A DNA stretch of 64,000 nucleotides from Oscheius sp. JU75 (GCA_037178855.1 JASJZC010000006.1:4216001-4280000); one strand, 5' to 3'; positions 10,794 to 23,184 are shown, counted from the stretch's first letter. The notes: generated by a model not told the origin, from the sequence alone. A program made the numbers and translations.

Positions 10794-13682
10794 ATGAGCC
10801 TGATGCCTATAGTCAAGACTCCCATTGTCCCGTCCAAACAACGAGCCCAGATCACATACTATCAGTTTTATTACGGGGATCCCACTTTCAATCAGCAGGG
10901 TAGCATGGACCAGCAGAGTATCTATCTTTATCTTCTTTTTGACAAGGAAACTTCCAGGCGGCTCCGGAAGTGACGGCTCCCCTTTCAACGAGGCCTATCC
11001 GTGCAATGGCTGCGGGTATGATATTCACGATCGATTTCTCATGAAGGTGAGCCAGTGGGATGGTGTTGAAACAACAGAAGATGTATACAAATAGGGGGGA
11101 TGTTAGTAATCATGTGACATATGAATCATAACAGACTGCGGCGGGCCAAAGAACCGATCGAATTGTCTTCAATTATCAGTCAGTATCGGTGGTCATTAGG
11201 ATCACTGTCTTTGTTCTTAAACTTTCTACACAAAGCTTGTTCATTTCCTGATCCATACACATCTTCTCTTTGACTACAAAAGAAAAAAGGCTTTAGACAG
11301 TTTTCGGCTAGTAGATGTTGCTCATTTTCCCACAATTCAAGCAGTTGTAAGCTCGCGAAGATACCGTTTCTCCGTCTTTGTTCTCATGCTTTATCTGTTC
11401 GACCCGGACTGCTCCCACCTTCAAATTGTTCGAGTTATTTCTTACGATCTAGACTTTCCCACAAGCTCTCTCTTGTTGTCTCTCGCAAGACGACGGTCCT
11501 TTTCTCCCATTCTCGGGGTGGACGTCCCCTTTCAAAAAAAAAAGAGTTGAATGACGCTGAAAAATCGATGGCACCGACGGCATTCAGACGAGTGGCTGAA
11601 TCAGATGTAAGTCATAGTCGCACAGCCGGTGCCGCCAAAGGAACTGCAAAGGGGGTTTGAAAGGACGAGGACTGGCAGGAGGGAAAGCGTATAAATACTT
11701 TTCAGGTTCAAAGTGACAACTATCACGAGGGCTGTATTCGCTGTGCTGCCTGTCATCAGTCTCTGGCTGGAAGTCCCACCTGTTTTATGAAGGATGGACA
11801 GATCTACTGTCGAGAAGACCATTCGGTGTGAGTTACTCTCTCAAAGGATGAACAATTGGTCGAAGGGGAAGGACCTCTCTTAATTGAAGAGCTCCTGCTT
11901 CGCGTGTCACTCAAGTGTCTCAACTCTCGGAATCCGAAGGATCGACTAGGGGTAAAACTTATGGGGCTCGTCCTCAGTCATTAGCTGGTAGATTAATCAC
12001 CCTTTCGCGCACTGGTTACGCAATTTGAGGAGACGGTTCGGGATGCAGCTGCTAATCACAATAACTGTCAGCCTTCCTTCCGTTCCTCATCCTGCCCTGG
12101 GGGCAATCGCCGCTCGCTTTGCGATTAAATCTCTCGTAATTATGGAGGCGATGATAGCGATGGATACCTTTGCGCAATCAGCACCAGATTATGAGCTGGT
12201 CATTAGGAACAACTAGGGGAATTTGAGGTTCGACTGAAGAGGGGACAATGTGAATAAGGAGTAATTCGAGTTCTGGTAATATCTCTGGCTCGAGGAATAC
12301 CCTAAAATTTAAAAATTTATAGAAAATCTTCTAACTTTTAAGTTCTGTCAGGTGAATCATGTCTTCAATGAAAGTCCAAAATCACTTCCAGACCATAACC
12401 ATGGTATTTCCTCTCCCACTCCAGACTCGAGCAGAAGCCCAGAAGGGTTGTCAGGATTCGCGCATGATCCGCAATAATAGCTCATTGAAGGGCTTTCATC
12501 CGTCCGAGAGGGGGCCGGCTGACTCTTACGGATTACCGTAACCGCTTGTCCCTCTAATTTTTGCGTAATCCGCCACAGGGGACAGGTGTCATTTTGAGGC
12601 TTAACTCTTGAGAGGGCGCGATAGAATCGACGACTACCGTAAACGTCTGTTTGCACAGGCTGCCAATATGAGGTTTAATTGGGGACCCGGGGCAAACAGC
12701 CGACGGCAACAAGTGTGAGGCAGATGCATTCCGAGCATCTGTCTCCCCTCAGATTTGTGAACTACCTTCTTGTAGAGGGGAAGGTATAGTAGTCAGTCAC
12801 TTCCAAGTGACATCCTATTAATTGGATTCTATATGGGAGAGAGTCGATAAGTGCCCTCGAAGAGTCTTTTACAGACTGTTCGCGAGCCGCTGTGGCAGAT
12901 GCAAAGTGGCTTTGACCCCGACCGACTACGTCTTCCGTTCTCCCTGTCATCCCACTTACCACCAGCAGTGCTTCACGTGCCTTTACTGTCATGCTCCCTT
13001 CTCCAAGGTTCGTTTTTGTTGTGACCACTCGAAAAATTTAGTTCAGGGGGATGAGTACCTTGTCTTTGAGGGAGAGATCGTCTGTCGCAATGACTATCAG
13101 ATGCTCATGCAAGCACATCTCCACGCTGGTATGCTTTGACATCCTTCCAAACAGTAGTTCTTTTCAGTGCAACACCCGAACCCCTTCGACTTCGACCATG
13201 GAGACCCATCGCGGAAGACACCAAAACGTCCGAGAACTATTCTGAACGCTACCCAGAGACGTCAGTTCAAGGCAGCTTTCGAGAAAAGTGCCAAGCCTTG
13301 TCGAAAGGTCTGAACTATCCAAATGTTTTCAAAAGATTCTTCAGGTTCGGGAGCAGTTGGCTAAAGAGACAGGTCTATCGGTTCGTGTTGTTCAGGTCTG
13401 GTTCCAAAATCAGCGTGCTAAGGTAGTTTTGAAGACAAAGCGATTGCATCACAGTGATTTCAGATGAAGAAAATGCAGAGAAAGGAAGACACAAAACGTG
13501 TTCCGACTAGTGGATCGGACGGGAAGACAGAAGACAACAAATCCTCTTCCGATGAGGAAGGTGATTCCGACACGGAGGAGAACGATGCTCCTCGACCCAA
13601 GGGACCCTTGACAGACCTGGACATTGGAAATCCAATCGAGAAACTCTATCACATGCAGAACTTTTACTTCCCTCCCACGTAA
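10794..13682 (+). CDS. lim-6: LIM-homeodomain transcription factor, LMX1 class
   Basis: This is a nuclear DNA-binding regulator of neuronal identity; the C. elegans LMX1 orthologue is lim-6. The start is the ATG at 10794. LIM1 is split over two exons ([17 protein letters not shown], ending near 11046, then 11706-11827 with [10 protein letters not shown] and YCREDH). LIM2 starts at 12875 ([13 protein letters not shown] through CLYCHAPF and RNDYQMLM). The homeodomain begins [16 protein letters not shown] and has SKPCRKV-like and [17 protein letters not shown] blocks, matching LMX1 rather than LHX1 or LHX3. After it comes [10 protein letters not shown] and an acidic Ser/Glu-rich tail ending NFYFPPT. 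Introns are about 40 nt except two of 659 and 1,047 nt inside the LIM region. The gene converges on the glutathione peroxidase gene, 178 bp away. Confidence 0.9.
11047..11705 (+). promoter_or_regulatory. Long first LIM-region intron of lim-6
   Basis: This 659-nt intron interrupts LIM1, in a gene whose other introns mostly run about 40-60 nt. It runs from the donor after LMK to a ttttcag acceptor. I see no coding sequence. Intronic enhancers are common in LIM-homeodomain genes, so this is a candidate regulatory stretch, by inference only. Confidence 0.35.
11828..12874 (+). promoter_or_regulatory. Long second intron of lim-6 between LIM1 and LIM2
   Basis: This 1,047-nt intron starts with a consensus gtgagt donor and ends at ttttacag. 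The phase-2 join gives an uninterrupted DHSVLFASRC across the two LIM domains, which supports it as a true intron. No exon, RNA gene or repeat is evident inside. It is a candidate home for neuronal enhancers. Confidence 0.35.
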
Positions 13683-13859
13683 ACTCTTCTTTTCCCTTTA
13701 CGCTTTTGTCGTGCTGGTCTTTTGACGCTCCTTCCACAGGTATTCTCTCCTTTTTGGGACATTGGGTATGTCTCCCTCTCGTCATTCCTTCTATGGCTTT
13801 TGTGAATGTTTTACTTCTAGTCATTGAGATACATAAATATTTTCTTCTTACAGTACAAT

Positions 13860-15018
13860 TCAAGCGAGAGCCTTCTCGATGTCCTTGATCATGTCCTTTG
13901 GGTCTGTGTTGGGACCGAAACGCTTGATCACTTTGCCATTTCTGTCTACTAAGAACTTGGTGAAGTTCCACTTGATCGCATCGAAGAGAGTTCCGCCCTG
14001 AAACGTACATATTTGTGATCTTTGAAGAAGATACAGCCAGAAGGCCCTCCTAATCCACTTTGCCCGCTAGACTATTAGGAACTGTTACTTTTCGGCAACA
14101 AAACAAAGACTTTTGGGTTTAGCGGAATTCTACAAAAAGTGTAGGCCAGATCGAAAGCTACAACTTTGCTAGACATATCCTAGGTTAAAAGCCACTTCCT
14201 GAACCCGTTATTGAAAGGTTGTATGCACGGTCGTTATTCGGATGTGTACAGAAGTAGGAGTAAGCCAGTCAGTTTTCTATACTGTTTCCAGTTAACTTTT
14301 TACCACCCCTCTCTAGTCAGCTTTTGAAATCTGACATAAACAGGCCTTATCTCTTCTCGGAAAACCGTTGGGATCAAAGAGTAACGAAGCCGAGAGCAAT
14401 GTGCAACTTTTGTTTTTTGTTCTTATTAAGACTACATCATCGGGAAGAAAACTAAAAAGTTTCAGAAGAAAACATCTAGAGGCAAGTTAGACAAGCAAAA
14501 CAGAGGTGAGAGCCGTCTCGGACAGTCAGACCTCTTCAATCACCTGTTCCTTCTTCAAAAACTGATACAGAGGGTCGGCCTTGTCTCCATTGACGTTGAT
14601 CTTTCCGAAGAGATCCGGCTCGAACTTGAACTTGTTGGCCACAAAATTTCTGATGTCGACTTCACAGGCTGGCTCCTGAGACATTAGTTATGTTTTGATT
14701 GGAAAAGGTCCTACCTGTCCTCCGAACTGATTGCAAGGAAAAGCAGCCACTTCCAGGCCTCGACTCTTGTACGTATCGAGAATTTCCTGAACATTTCAAA
14801 AATTGAATGGGATATGAAAAATAAGAAACCTTCAGCTGAGTGTAATTGGAGTTGGTGAGACCGCACTCACTGGCCACATTGACCACAATAACAACCTTGC
14901 CCCTGCAAGAGAGATGAATTCTGAGATGGTGAAAAAATCGGACTCACTTGTACTTTTCTCCGAGATTGACCGAGTTTCCTTCGGAATCCTTGACGTTGTA
15001 TTCGTAGAAAGAGGACAT
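13860..15018 (-). CDS. gpx: Cysteine-type glutathione peroxidase
   Basis: This enzyme reduces hydrogen and lipid peroxides with glutathione or thioredoxin. The start ATG at 15018 gives a leaderless [11 protein letters not shown], so it is probably cytosolic. Motifs in order: [17 protein letters not shown] with the peroxidatic residue as Cys rather than selenocysteine, [16 protein letters not shown] with the catalytic Gln, [20 protein letters not shown], and, beyond a 529-nt intron (about 13999-14527), [20 protein letters not shown]. It stops at 13860-13862. The length is the usual 160-165 residues. Other introns are about 40 nt; the long last intron holds nothing I recognise. The gene is convergent with lim-6. 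Nematodes have several such genes and the exact orthologue is unassigned. Confidence 0.92.
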
Positions 15019-16076
15019 ATTTACTGGAAACAGATACTTCAATTAAAAGTAGGTAACGGTTTCTATGGAGATAGGAAAAAGTAATTTTCCGAAAAGAGGC
15101 AGCTGGAAAAGGTAGGCAATCGATTGAGATAAGAAGCAGAATGGCAACAGCGAGAGCGACTAAAATAAGCTCTTTTTGTCATCAAATAGCGAGGGGAGAG
15201 AGGGGGGTCAGAGAACAGGCATGAGGTGGCAGGGCAGAGAGGGAGACACAAAGCACACAGATATCCAAAAGACACATTGTGGCAATTATATAGGAGGAGG
15301 GTGTTGGGGTAAAGAGGGAGCCTTCAATGAACTTGGGATACAAATAGCAACACGCGATGATATTTACAAGGAGGAACTCGCCAAAGTCTTCTTTGAAAGA
15401 CAACTCGGCCCACGTGATTAGTCTAGAGAGAAAATCTTTTTTATAATGACCCGCTAAATGAGAGACTTTCAGTGAGAATGTAATTGAATTCAGGTCACTG
15501 AACAGATATCGCTGTCTTTTATACCTCCACTGCTAAAGGGGTGTGAACGTTTTCAAACGTAGCTACACTACAGCAAGAACCAACAACTACCAATGTTCAA
15601 AGAGACGTTACGTCAGATCCTGTGGCGAATCCAGTAGACTGCCGACTTCAGTAGTTGACCTAAGTCGTTGGAAGAGCCGTTGTTGTGGTCTGCGTGTGTT
15701 TCAAAGATGCTATCAACTTACCCACTGCAATTTTAAGATTCGTTGATTCTGATCCAATGGTTGTTTTTGTGCCTTTAGTTTCTCAGGATGTTCAGCAGTT
15801 GTTCCGGGTAGAGTTTCTGCTCTGGTAGAGTCCATCTCAGGGTCTTCAACATTTGTTGATTCCTTGAATAGGAATGAAGAGAGTAGGAGGGTTTAATTGA
15901 CGAAAGAGGTGGAAGAGAAACAAGGTAAGATACTATTTGGAAAATTCGGAAAGGACAATAGAAGCTTTCAGTAGAAATGAAACACGAGAAAGATCTCCCC
16001 AAATAATTCACTAGGCAGACAGTAACCAAACTGAATATCGCGTTTTTGTTGGTTCAAGTTTCCTAATCCTTCTTCT
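15019..16076. other. Intergenic region upstream of glutathione peroxidase
   Basis: This is about 1.06 kb between the start of the peroxidase gene and the end of the lysine-rich gene, both on the minus strand. It holds short open frames with no recognisable protein character. I see no RNA gene or repeat. The part next to 15019 is presumably the peroxidase promoter. Confidence 0.35.
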
Positions 16077-16738
16077 TTATTTGGCCTGAAGAGTGGAGCG
16101 GTTGCGAGTATTGATGTCCAACTTGGTCTTCTGCACCTCCGTGAACACTGACCGCCGTGTAGCAGTATCCTTGTCCATCTTCTTCGGCTCCTCGATGTCG
16201 CAGTCCGCTTCGGATACATTCCTGTTCGTCGGCATGAGGCTTTTTGCCAGGTCGAGACTCTTTGTCGGCATGAGACGCTTCGTAGGAAGGAGACTCTTGG
16301 TCGGAAGAGTCGCGTCGACCGACTTGGGATACGGCGTCTTTGAATTGTTGGCGTATTCCGATTGGAACAGTTCCTTGACTGGTGGAGTCATCTTCTTCTT
16401 CACGGAAGAACGGGCCAGTTTCTCCTGGATCTTCTTGTCCAGCAACGGATTCGGCATGTCGTCATCGCCGAGATCCGTGCCAATTTCCTCTATCGTTCCT
16501 CCACCCTCGACCGTCTTGAACTTGAACGACTCCTCTTTCTTATCGTTCGGCTTCGGTGCACTGCCCGTCTTTTTTTTCTCCGTTCCATTGCTGCTCGTTG
16601 AGCTCGGCTCTCGCTTCTTCTCTTGCAGTCCGGAGTTGGCTGGTTTCTGAACTCTTGTTTGAGCGGAGAGTGGGAAAGAAGACTAACCTTTTTGAGGCAG
16701 AAGAGCATCGGGACTACCATCAACAGCAGCAGCCACAT
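16077..16738 (-). CDS. Lysine-rich protein with N-terminal signal/anchor and PTKSL repeats
   Basis: I do not recognise this family. Two exons joined in phase 0 give about 205 residues. Exon 1 (ATG at 16738) is nearly all a hydrophobic helix, MWLLLLMVVPMLFCLKK, a signal peptide or signal-anchor. After a roughly 40-nt intron the rest is charged and low in complexity: Lys/Ser/Thr-rich, an acidic GTDLGDDDMPNP, a segment resembling coiled coil (LLDKKIQEKLARSSVKKK), then an imperfect repeat of the form (L/M)PTK(S/R)L occurring about four or five times, and an SVFTEVQKTKLDI C-terminus. It stops at 16077-16079. It is divergent from anillin with about 340 bp between starts. It could be an ER- or cuticle-related secreted protein, but that is a guess. 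Confidence 0.6.
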
Positions 16739-17079
16739 CTGGACGAATAGCCTTCTCAATTGATTAATTACCCTCTGGATTCAACAAATAAACTTTTTTT
16801 CATAAACTTTATTCTTATCCAGTTTCCAAACTTCTGTTTAAATTACCGCGCAGGAAACTTTGAACGGAAAAGGCGGGAAAGCCCGTTTCTACTCCTCGTT
16901 CTTGTTTTCTCTACATTTTCTCCTCTTTTTTCTTCAATTTCAGCGAAATGTTCGGCCGACGGCCTTGAGCAGTAGGAAGACAAATGTTTATTACTGTTTT
17001 AAAACTTTTACATGCTATTTGCCTCAAATATTTTTGCAAACAACGTTTTTTAACGCTACAAACTTTCAGGCCCCAAAAT

Positions 17080-19797
17080 ATGTTCCGCAGTCCGCACAAA
17101 CCGACCTCTCCACCGCCACCTCCTCCTATTCCAGGAGAGCGCAGAGCCGGCGCAAATGTGGATCCCGATGGAAAAAGAAGCAGGCTCCCTGGTGACACCG
17201 TCCGGTCAGTGTTCCGACACATCCACATTGAAGTTTTCACCCTTTCAGCCAGGTAGTAACCCCAGGACGCATCAAGAATCTGGCCAGTTTGTTTGACCAG
17301 CAAACGAAACCTGCCGGAATCACACCGACTCGCAGGCCTCGATCAGCCAGGCGAGTGACGACAGACGAGTTTTTCACGCCGACAGGACTTCCACCAGAGC
17401 TGAACAACAATTCGGTAAGAATTTCAATTAGTTTTATTTCTATCCCGGTTTTCAGAAGAAAGGTCCTCCAAGAAAACCTATCCGATCGTTTGCTGCTCAA
17501 TTGATTCTCGAAGAAGAAGATATTGCCATGGAGGAGGATTTCGAGGCAAAGAACGAGCGAACCTTCTCCGTGAGCACGGAACGCAGCCTCAACGACGAGG
17601 AATATGTGGCTATTGTGGAAGAAATCATCGGTGAAGAAGAGGCCGAGGAAGTAATCATTCTTCCGACAGAAGATGCGATGGAGCTGGAGAAGAAACTTAG
17701 GGAGGAAATTCGTATTGAGGAGGAAAAGGAACAAATCCAAATGGAGGAGCTCCGCGAGAAGATTCATCTGGAGAGCGAGGGATCTATTACCAAAGATGAG
17801 GCCTTCGTCACAGCCGAGGACGCTGTTCCCGTCACGATTGGAGAGGCCGACAATGTTCCGAAAGTATCTATGCGTGATGCTGATCCCATATCTCGAATCG
17901 TCGCTGCCCGTAGGACCAGAACTCTTTCCCGGGTTGACGAGTACCTCGACGAGCAACGTCTTCTAGTCTTGCCCGTGCCACGTAGTCGAACTGTCTCGCA
18001 AGGAGACGACCAGCAGAGCGTCAATGGCCACATAGACAATCTCTTCGATTTTGTCGACGTATGATCTTATTTTTTTCTTGTAAAAATGCGTTTAGGAGCA
18101 TCTCTCCTCGAAGCAGAGCCATAACAGCAGAGAATGTGTGTTCCAGCCGCATTTCTCGCCTTCCGCGATCCCAAACGTTGCCGAGCTGTCACAGGATCTC
18201 ACTATTGGTCCTCACGTCAAGGTATGCTAATTTTTGGTAACCAATTACGCAATGTTCCCAGTCCAACAACTCGTCGAAGCGTGTCGGCAGTGCTCTCGCC
18301 ACATCTACGCCTCAGAACAGTCCTCGATCCACCGCGCAGCATCCTTCTCGTCTACTTGAAGGAGACGTCTCGTTCGTGAGCTCGATTCAAGATGTCAGCC
18401 AGACGGAAGCTGTTGGCCAGTACGAGCAGATGATCATGGTTCTTTATTTCCTCAAGTTGTATCAAAGCTTTCTGCAGAAAAACGAACACGCTCTGGACCG
18501 CAACAACCAGCAGATAACGATGCTGCTGAAAGCGCTGACCCACGCTCGCAAAGAGCGCAAACCGATGCAGGAAGTCAGTGTCCAAAAATCGCTGCTGATG
18601 GCTAGAGAGCGGGTTGTTCTTCTACAGCGCGAAAACAAGCGTCTGAAGGCTCTCGTTGCTGTGAGATTTGTTCATTTTTATTTTCAAAATGTGTTCAGTG
18701 TCGCCGCCCAATACCCAACCAATGCCTGGAAGTTCGCGGCTCGCTCACGATCAGCAACGTCGCCGTCCATCTCAATAGAAACTTCTACACGAAGCCCTCC
18801 GAGATGGGTTAGTTCTTGTTACGAATCGATCTATCAAATTTTCCAAGCCACCAACTTCTCGTTTCTGGTCATGCTGAAATGTGGCTGTGAGGTCGAATGT
18901 ACTGCCACACACAATCTGCTCGCTCATCAGAGCAGCCGTCTCAAGGTGGTTCATTTCGACGAGAAGATCAACTTCTGTAATCTGCCTGTCGATTTCTGTG
19001 TGATGCTGGAAGTATACGCCATGGCAATACCGGAGAAGGAGGCCGGCGTCACTTGTGCCTCTATCATCGCCAGCAAATGCCGTAAACTCCTTCCTAAAGG
19101 TACTTTTTCTAGGTCGTTCAATCGAGGCTTGCCGATTCAGAGCGTGTTCTTACGGCCAGCCCCAGCGGTTTCCCTTACGGCGAATTCGTGCGCTGTGGCT
19201 ACGTGCAGCTGACGCGAGACACAACTGGTACTAACAAATTCTACTTGGACGAGGTCGAATACCCTCTGGACGGGACCATCGAAATCACAACTCACTGCAC
19301 TACACTCCCGCCTGCCATCGCCATTGATCACGAAGGATTCCTGGTTCGTTTAGCTCTTTTTTTCTTTGGAATCATCAAATTTCCGACGATGTATCAGTGC
19401 ATCTCTGGAATGAGCTCATGGGAGCGCTATTGGGCCGTCCTTCGTCGTGGGACCGTACTCTTCTGGAAGTATCCGGAAGATGAGCGACTGAACAAGGCAG
19501 CCAAGGCCCGTCTCGACTTATCTACTTGCTCGCAATTCGAAGTGCATCCGTGCAGTGTGGAACAATGTCCCCGTCCGCACACTTTTGCCGTTAATGTACT
19601 CGTCAACACAGCTCCTTCGGTCATGGACAAGAAAAGGGAACTTTTTGATTCTCTTCTTGCTAATAAATGATTCCAGAATCTTCCTCGCAGCAGACTCGCG
19701 TTGCGAGATGAAGAACTGGCTGGACAACATCAACGAGACGCTAGCTGTTCTTCGCGGCAACCATCCGTACAAGGGCTCCATTCTCCCTCGTAGCTAG
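17080..19797 (+). CDS. ani: Anillin-family cytokinetic scaffold
   Basis: Anillins link actomyosin, septins and RhoA at the contractile ring and at germline intercellular bridges. The start is ATG 17080, 11 nt after a tttcag acceptor, so trans-splicing is likely. The N-terminus is Pro/Arg-rich (SPPPPPPIPG, then VVTPGRIKNLASLFDQ), followed by a long acidic helical stretch (residues near EEIIGEEEAEEVIIL), then ERVVLLQRENKRLKALVA, the start of the anillin-homology domain. That domain has the C2-like strand SLTISNVAVHLNRNFY and YLDEVEYPLDGTIEI. The C-terminal PH domain includes SSWERYWAVLRRGTVLFWKY and FLAADSRCEMKNWLDNI. It stops at 19795-19797. At roughly 750 residues it is nearer the shorter nematode ANI-2/ANI-3 than ANI-1; the assignment among these is open. 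Confidence 0.85.
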
Positions 19798-20488
19798 ACC
19801 GACCTCTCTTTCATTCACTTTCTCAGATTTCCATAGATAATTCTATTCGTTTTCCCACTGTCAAACATAAGATATCCATTGTCGAGAGACGCTGTTGTTG
19901 TTTGATAAATATATATAGTTCATAGTCCGAAACTACTAGGGGAGATTAGACGCAGATGTGCAGAGGAAAGAGTTAAAAAATTAGCGCTCTTTGTCAGATT
20001 TTGATTTCAACTCTTGTGACCATGCGGGGCCATGCTCTGTAGACCATTGAGTTCCCGATGACGACAACTTTAGCATTCCCATATCCATACTAAACAGCTC
20101 ATGCGTCGAGTATTTGTTTTTAACACTACGCCTGCTCCCAAGCTCATTTGTTCTGCTTTTTCTTTACCAGATTTATGAGAGCAGGCACTAAAGCACCTAG
20201 CAACCGCTTACAAAGGCTAGCTCGACCCAATCGTTTATGTTTTTTGCTCGTTTTTTCGGCATAGTCGGGTGCTGGTAGTGTTCTTGCAAATCAGGATGTT
20301 TTGTCCACAAAGAAATCATTCAGACCATATTCAATCAAACTTACTCAAAACTGAAGAGTTTCGTGTGGCTTATTTGGATGGAAATCCAGTTGTTGTTCTA
20401 GCTGTGTTCAGTGAACAGTGTTAAAAACATCATGTTATGACTCTCGTCCATTCTCTCCTCTCGTACTATCATTTTTGACAAGTTCAGG
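19798..20488. other. Intergenic region between anillin and oac, containing an oac remnant
   Basis: This 0.69-kb gap follows the anillin stop. Apart from the minus-strand oac-like fragment at 20030-20126 I see no exon. The oac acceptor lies at its right edge, with AG at 20486-20487. Confidence 0.4.
20030..20126 (-). pseudogene. Inverted remnant of an oac SGNH exon with its upstream intron
   Basis: Read on the minus strand, 20126 to 20030 matches plus-strand 22111-22207 inside the intact oac gene at roughly 85-90% identity by eye. The match covers the tail of an intron (gtgttaaaaacaaatactcg is identical in both) and then the exon start, which would encode GNSMVYRAWPRM against GNSMAYRAFPLI in the gene. 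The frame soon meets a stop, and no other parts of an oac gene are seen here. It is therefore a partial, inverted duplicate or the scar of a lost neighbouring paralogue. Intron similarity being as high as exon similarity suggests the event is recent or was homogenised. Confidence 0.75.
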
Positions 20489-22976
20489 ATGAAGAGAAAC
20501 GACCTACAGGCTATCCGAGGCATTGCCATCCTCCTCGTTCTTCTCTTCCATCTCCAGCCAACATTTTTCCCACTGGGCTTCGTCGGAGTCGACATGTTCT
20601 TTGTCCTGTCCGGTTTTCTGATGACCACAATCCTGTCAAAAGGATCTCTTTCAAAGACACAGTTATGGGAATTCTACACAAGAAGATTCAAGAGAATCGT
20701 CCCCTTGATGCACGTCATTTTGGCTGTTGTTTATATTGGTGAGTCGAGTGAATTTTGCAGTTTAATCTGTTTAGCCTTGTCCTTTCTCCTATTCGGAGTT
20801 GACAAAGACCAGCTGAAGGTGGATTTGAAATGGAGTCTCGGCTTCATTTCGAACATTCAGCCCATGTTCGAAACACTGGGCTATTGGGATCAGGTATTTG
20901 GACCGTTTGTCAATGACAAACGCAACAACAGGTAGTCTCGTTCCGGTTTCTGGTTCATTGCTGGTCACTGGGAGTCGAGATCCAGTTCTACCTCATAGCT
21001 CCCTTCATTATACATGGAACAAATCTATTGGGTCCTCACAAGAGGTTTGTCGTTCCTCTTGGGAGGTACATTCCGTTCCAGACGAGCAGTTCTCCTCCTT
21101 CTTGTGAACTGTTCCCTCATATTTCAACTGGTGTCTCCGGACAAAGTTTCCTATGGCTTACTGCCCAGTCGAATCTGGCAATTCCTCATAGGGACCCTAT
21201 GCTATGAGCCAAAGTACGAGGGGTATAAGCATCTAAAGGATCAGGAAGCTCTTTTGGAAGAGAAGGTGGTCAAGAAGGAGAAAAGTTGGTTATTCTTGGG
21301 TATCATACAATGTTTTAAAGACATTCAAATCGTCGTGACGAAGGAGAAGACATTTTGGCTGAACTACTTGAGTGAGCTATCAATGATGTTCGTTTGTCTG
21401 CTGGTCATTGCCAATCCATCCTTTTTCTGTCAGTCACAAATGAGGTTCTCGTCCTTTTTAGTTCTAACAAAAGGCTCAGAATCCTTGGCACTCTAGTAGT
21501 CGGTTACCTGATCCGTTATCCACAGTCAGTCAACCGCTCTCTTCTCTCTTCCCGATTCTTGGTCTACATTGGTGATATCTCCTATGTCATGTACCTTGTC
21601 CATTGGCCAATCATCGTTTCGGCCAAGTATCTAATGGACAAGCCTCACATCGATGCCTTGAGTAAGCGTCAATATTGTAAGGAATCTAGAAATCTTTCAG
21701 GTAGTCTTGTCCTGTTCATAGTCATCTTCTTAGCATCAGTCATTCTTCATCATTCCATCGAGGTGACCTCTCTCTCTCTCTCTTCCCATTCAAGTCCTAT
21801 CTAGAACCTTCTTCTGAAAGCGTCTCTCCTGTTTGGTTTCGTCATCTCTATATTATGCTTATCACTTATATTCTTGACCTTTCCCTACTACGACCAGTGC
21901 TGCTCCTTCAGAAAACCTATTGAACTCACCAACGCAGGTAACTGTCATTTATTGTAGTCTTTCCCTCTCGACTCCAGACATAGCCGAAGCGATAAAGTAC
22001 AATACGAGGGAGAGCGGCATAGTCTACTTTGACCTTCCGTGCCAGAGGGATTGGGAGGCGGAAAAATGGACCAATGATACAGCTGAAGCTCCAATGCGGT
22101 GCATAGCGGTGTGTTAAAAACAAATACTCGACGCACGAACTGTTTAGTATGGAAATGGGACTGCTAAAATTCTTGTCATCGGGAACTCAATGGCCTACAG
22201 AGCCTTTCCTTTGATCCACAAGGTCCTGAAGGGAAACTACAAGGAACTTCGTCTTTACAGTCGGAGCAGTAAGTTACCGTGCTCACTTCATAATGACGAT
22301 CATCAGCTCGACCCTCCCTGACAGACTACGATCCAGCATGGACTAACTCTACTCACATAGTCGTGGACAATATGAGACCCGATATTCTTTGGAATGTCCA
22401 CGTTCTCACGTAATTTTTGTTGCGAAAATCTGACCAAATAGTTTTAGGAATAGATACGTGGCACCGTTCGACCCGAAGATGAAGAACCACGACGTGGCTT
22501 ATCGTGAGATCGAGCACAATCTTAACTTTTACAAGTCTTGTATTGTCTGATTTTTTAGAAATCTGAAGTTTAGGGAGCGGACGAAAGTCTTCCTCATAGA
22601 TCTGCCCTTCTATTGGGCCGACGTGGCTGTAGCCTACGAGATGGTAAAGCGGTTAAAGAATGGCTGGTCACTGGAGAGTCTGAAAGTCTCTCAAACGGTA
22701 TTTACTCTTACTTCCAAACGACAGAATCTGTTTTAGGAAATGGGTGAGCAGCAGAAGTATCATAGGATGAGGATCCAAACAGTACTCTGTGAGAACTGTG
22801 TCTATCTGGACATTGAGAGTCGGATGGTCGACCACGGATACTACTGGTTCTACAACAGGGAGAACTATCACTGTTACACGAAAGACGGACAACATTTCAC
22901 GTGGGAAATGCTGGATAGATTAGAACCCCTCTATCAGAAAAGTATTGACGAAGCTCTGAAGAAGATCGAGATGTAG
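20489..22976 (+). CDS. oac: Acyltransferase-3 family membrane protein with C-terminal SGNH domain (oac-type)
   Basis: This is a multi-pass acyltransferase thought to O-acylate glycans or other substrates; the family is greatly expanded in nematodes (oac genes). The start ATG 20489 follows a ttcag acceptor by one base. Landmarks: RNDLQAIRGIAILLVLLFH with the catalytic-type His, GFVGVDMFFVLSGFLM, FYTRRFKRIVP, then after an intron HCWSLGVEIQFYLIAPFII, later YIGDISYVMYLVHWPIIV, about ten TM segments in all. The C-terminal SGNH part begins ILVIGNSMAYRAFP (Ser in GNS) and ends near WFYNRENYHCYTKDGQHFTW, which carries the catalytic-type Asp/His region. It stops at 22974-22976. A partial inverted copy lies upstream. 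Substrate is unknown. Confidence 0.87.
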
Positions 22977-23184
22977 ACGAGTTATTTTGGTCGACCGCGG
23001 GTATGATAAACTGTTCCCTCTCTAATCTCGATTGAAAGCCTTTTTGCAATGTGATTTCTGATCAAGCTACTAATGTGAAAAGAGCATTTAATGACGTGGA
23101 TAAGGCCGGATCAAACTTTGTGTAAAGATCCGTCCAGCTTTTTAGTCGCTGGAACATCTCCCGCAATTGCCGTTCTTTTAGAAG

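Noticed and set aside
15543-15746. Open frame with several Cys and Arg upstream of the peroxidase gene
   Set aside because: No signal peptide, splice partner or family pattern; CC is followed by Cys at the wrong spacing.
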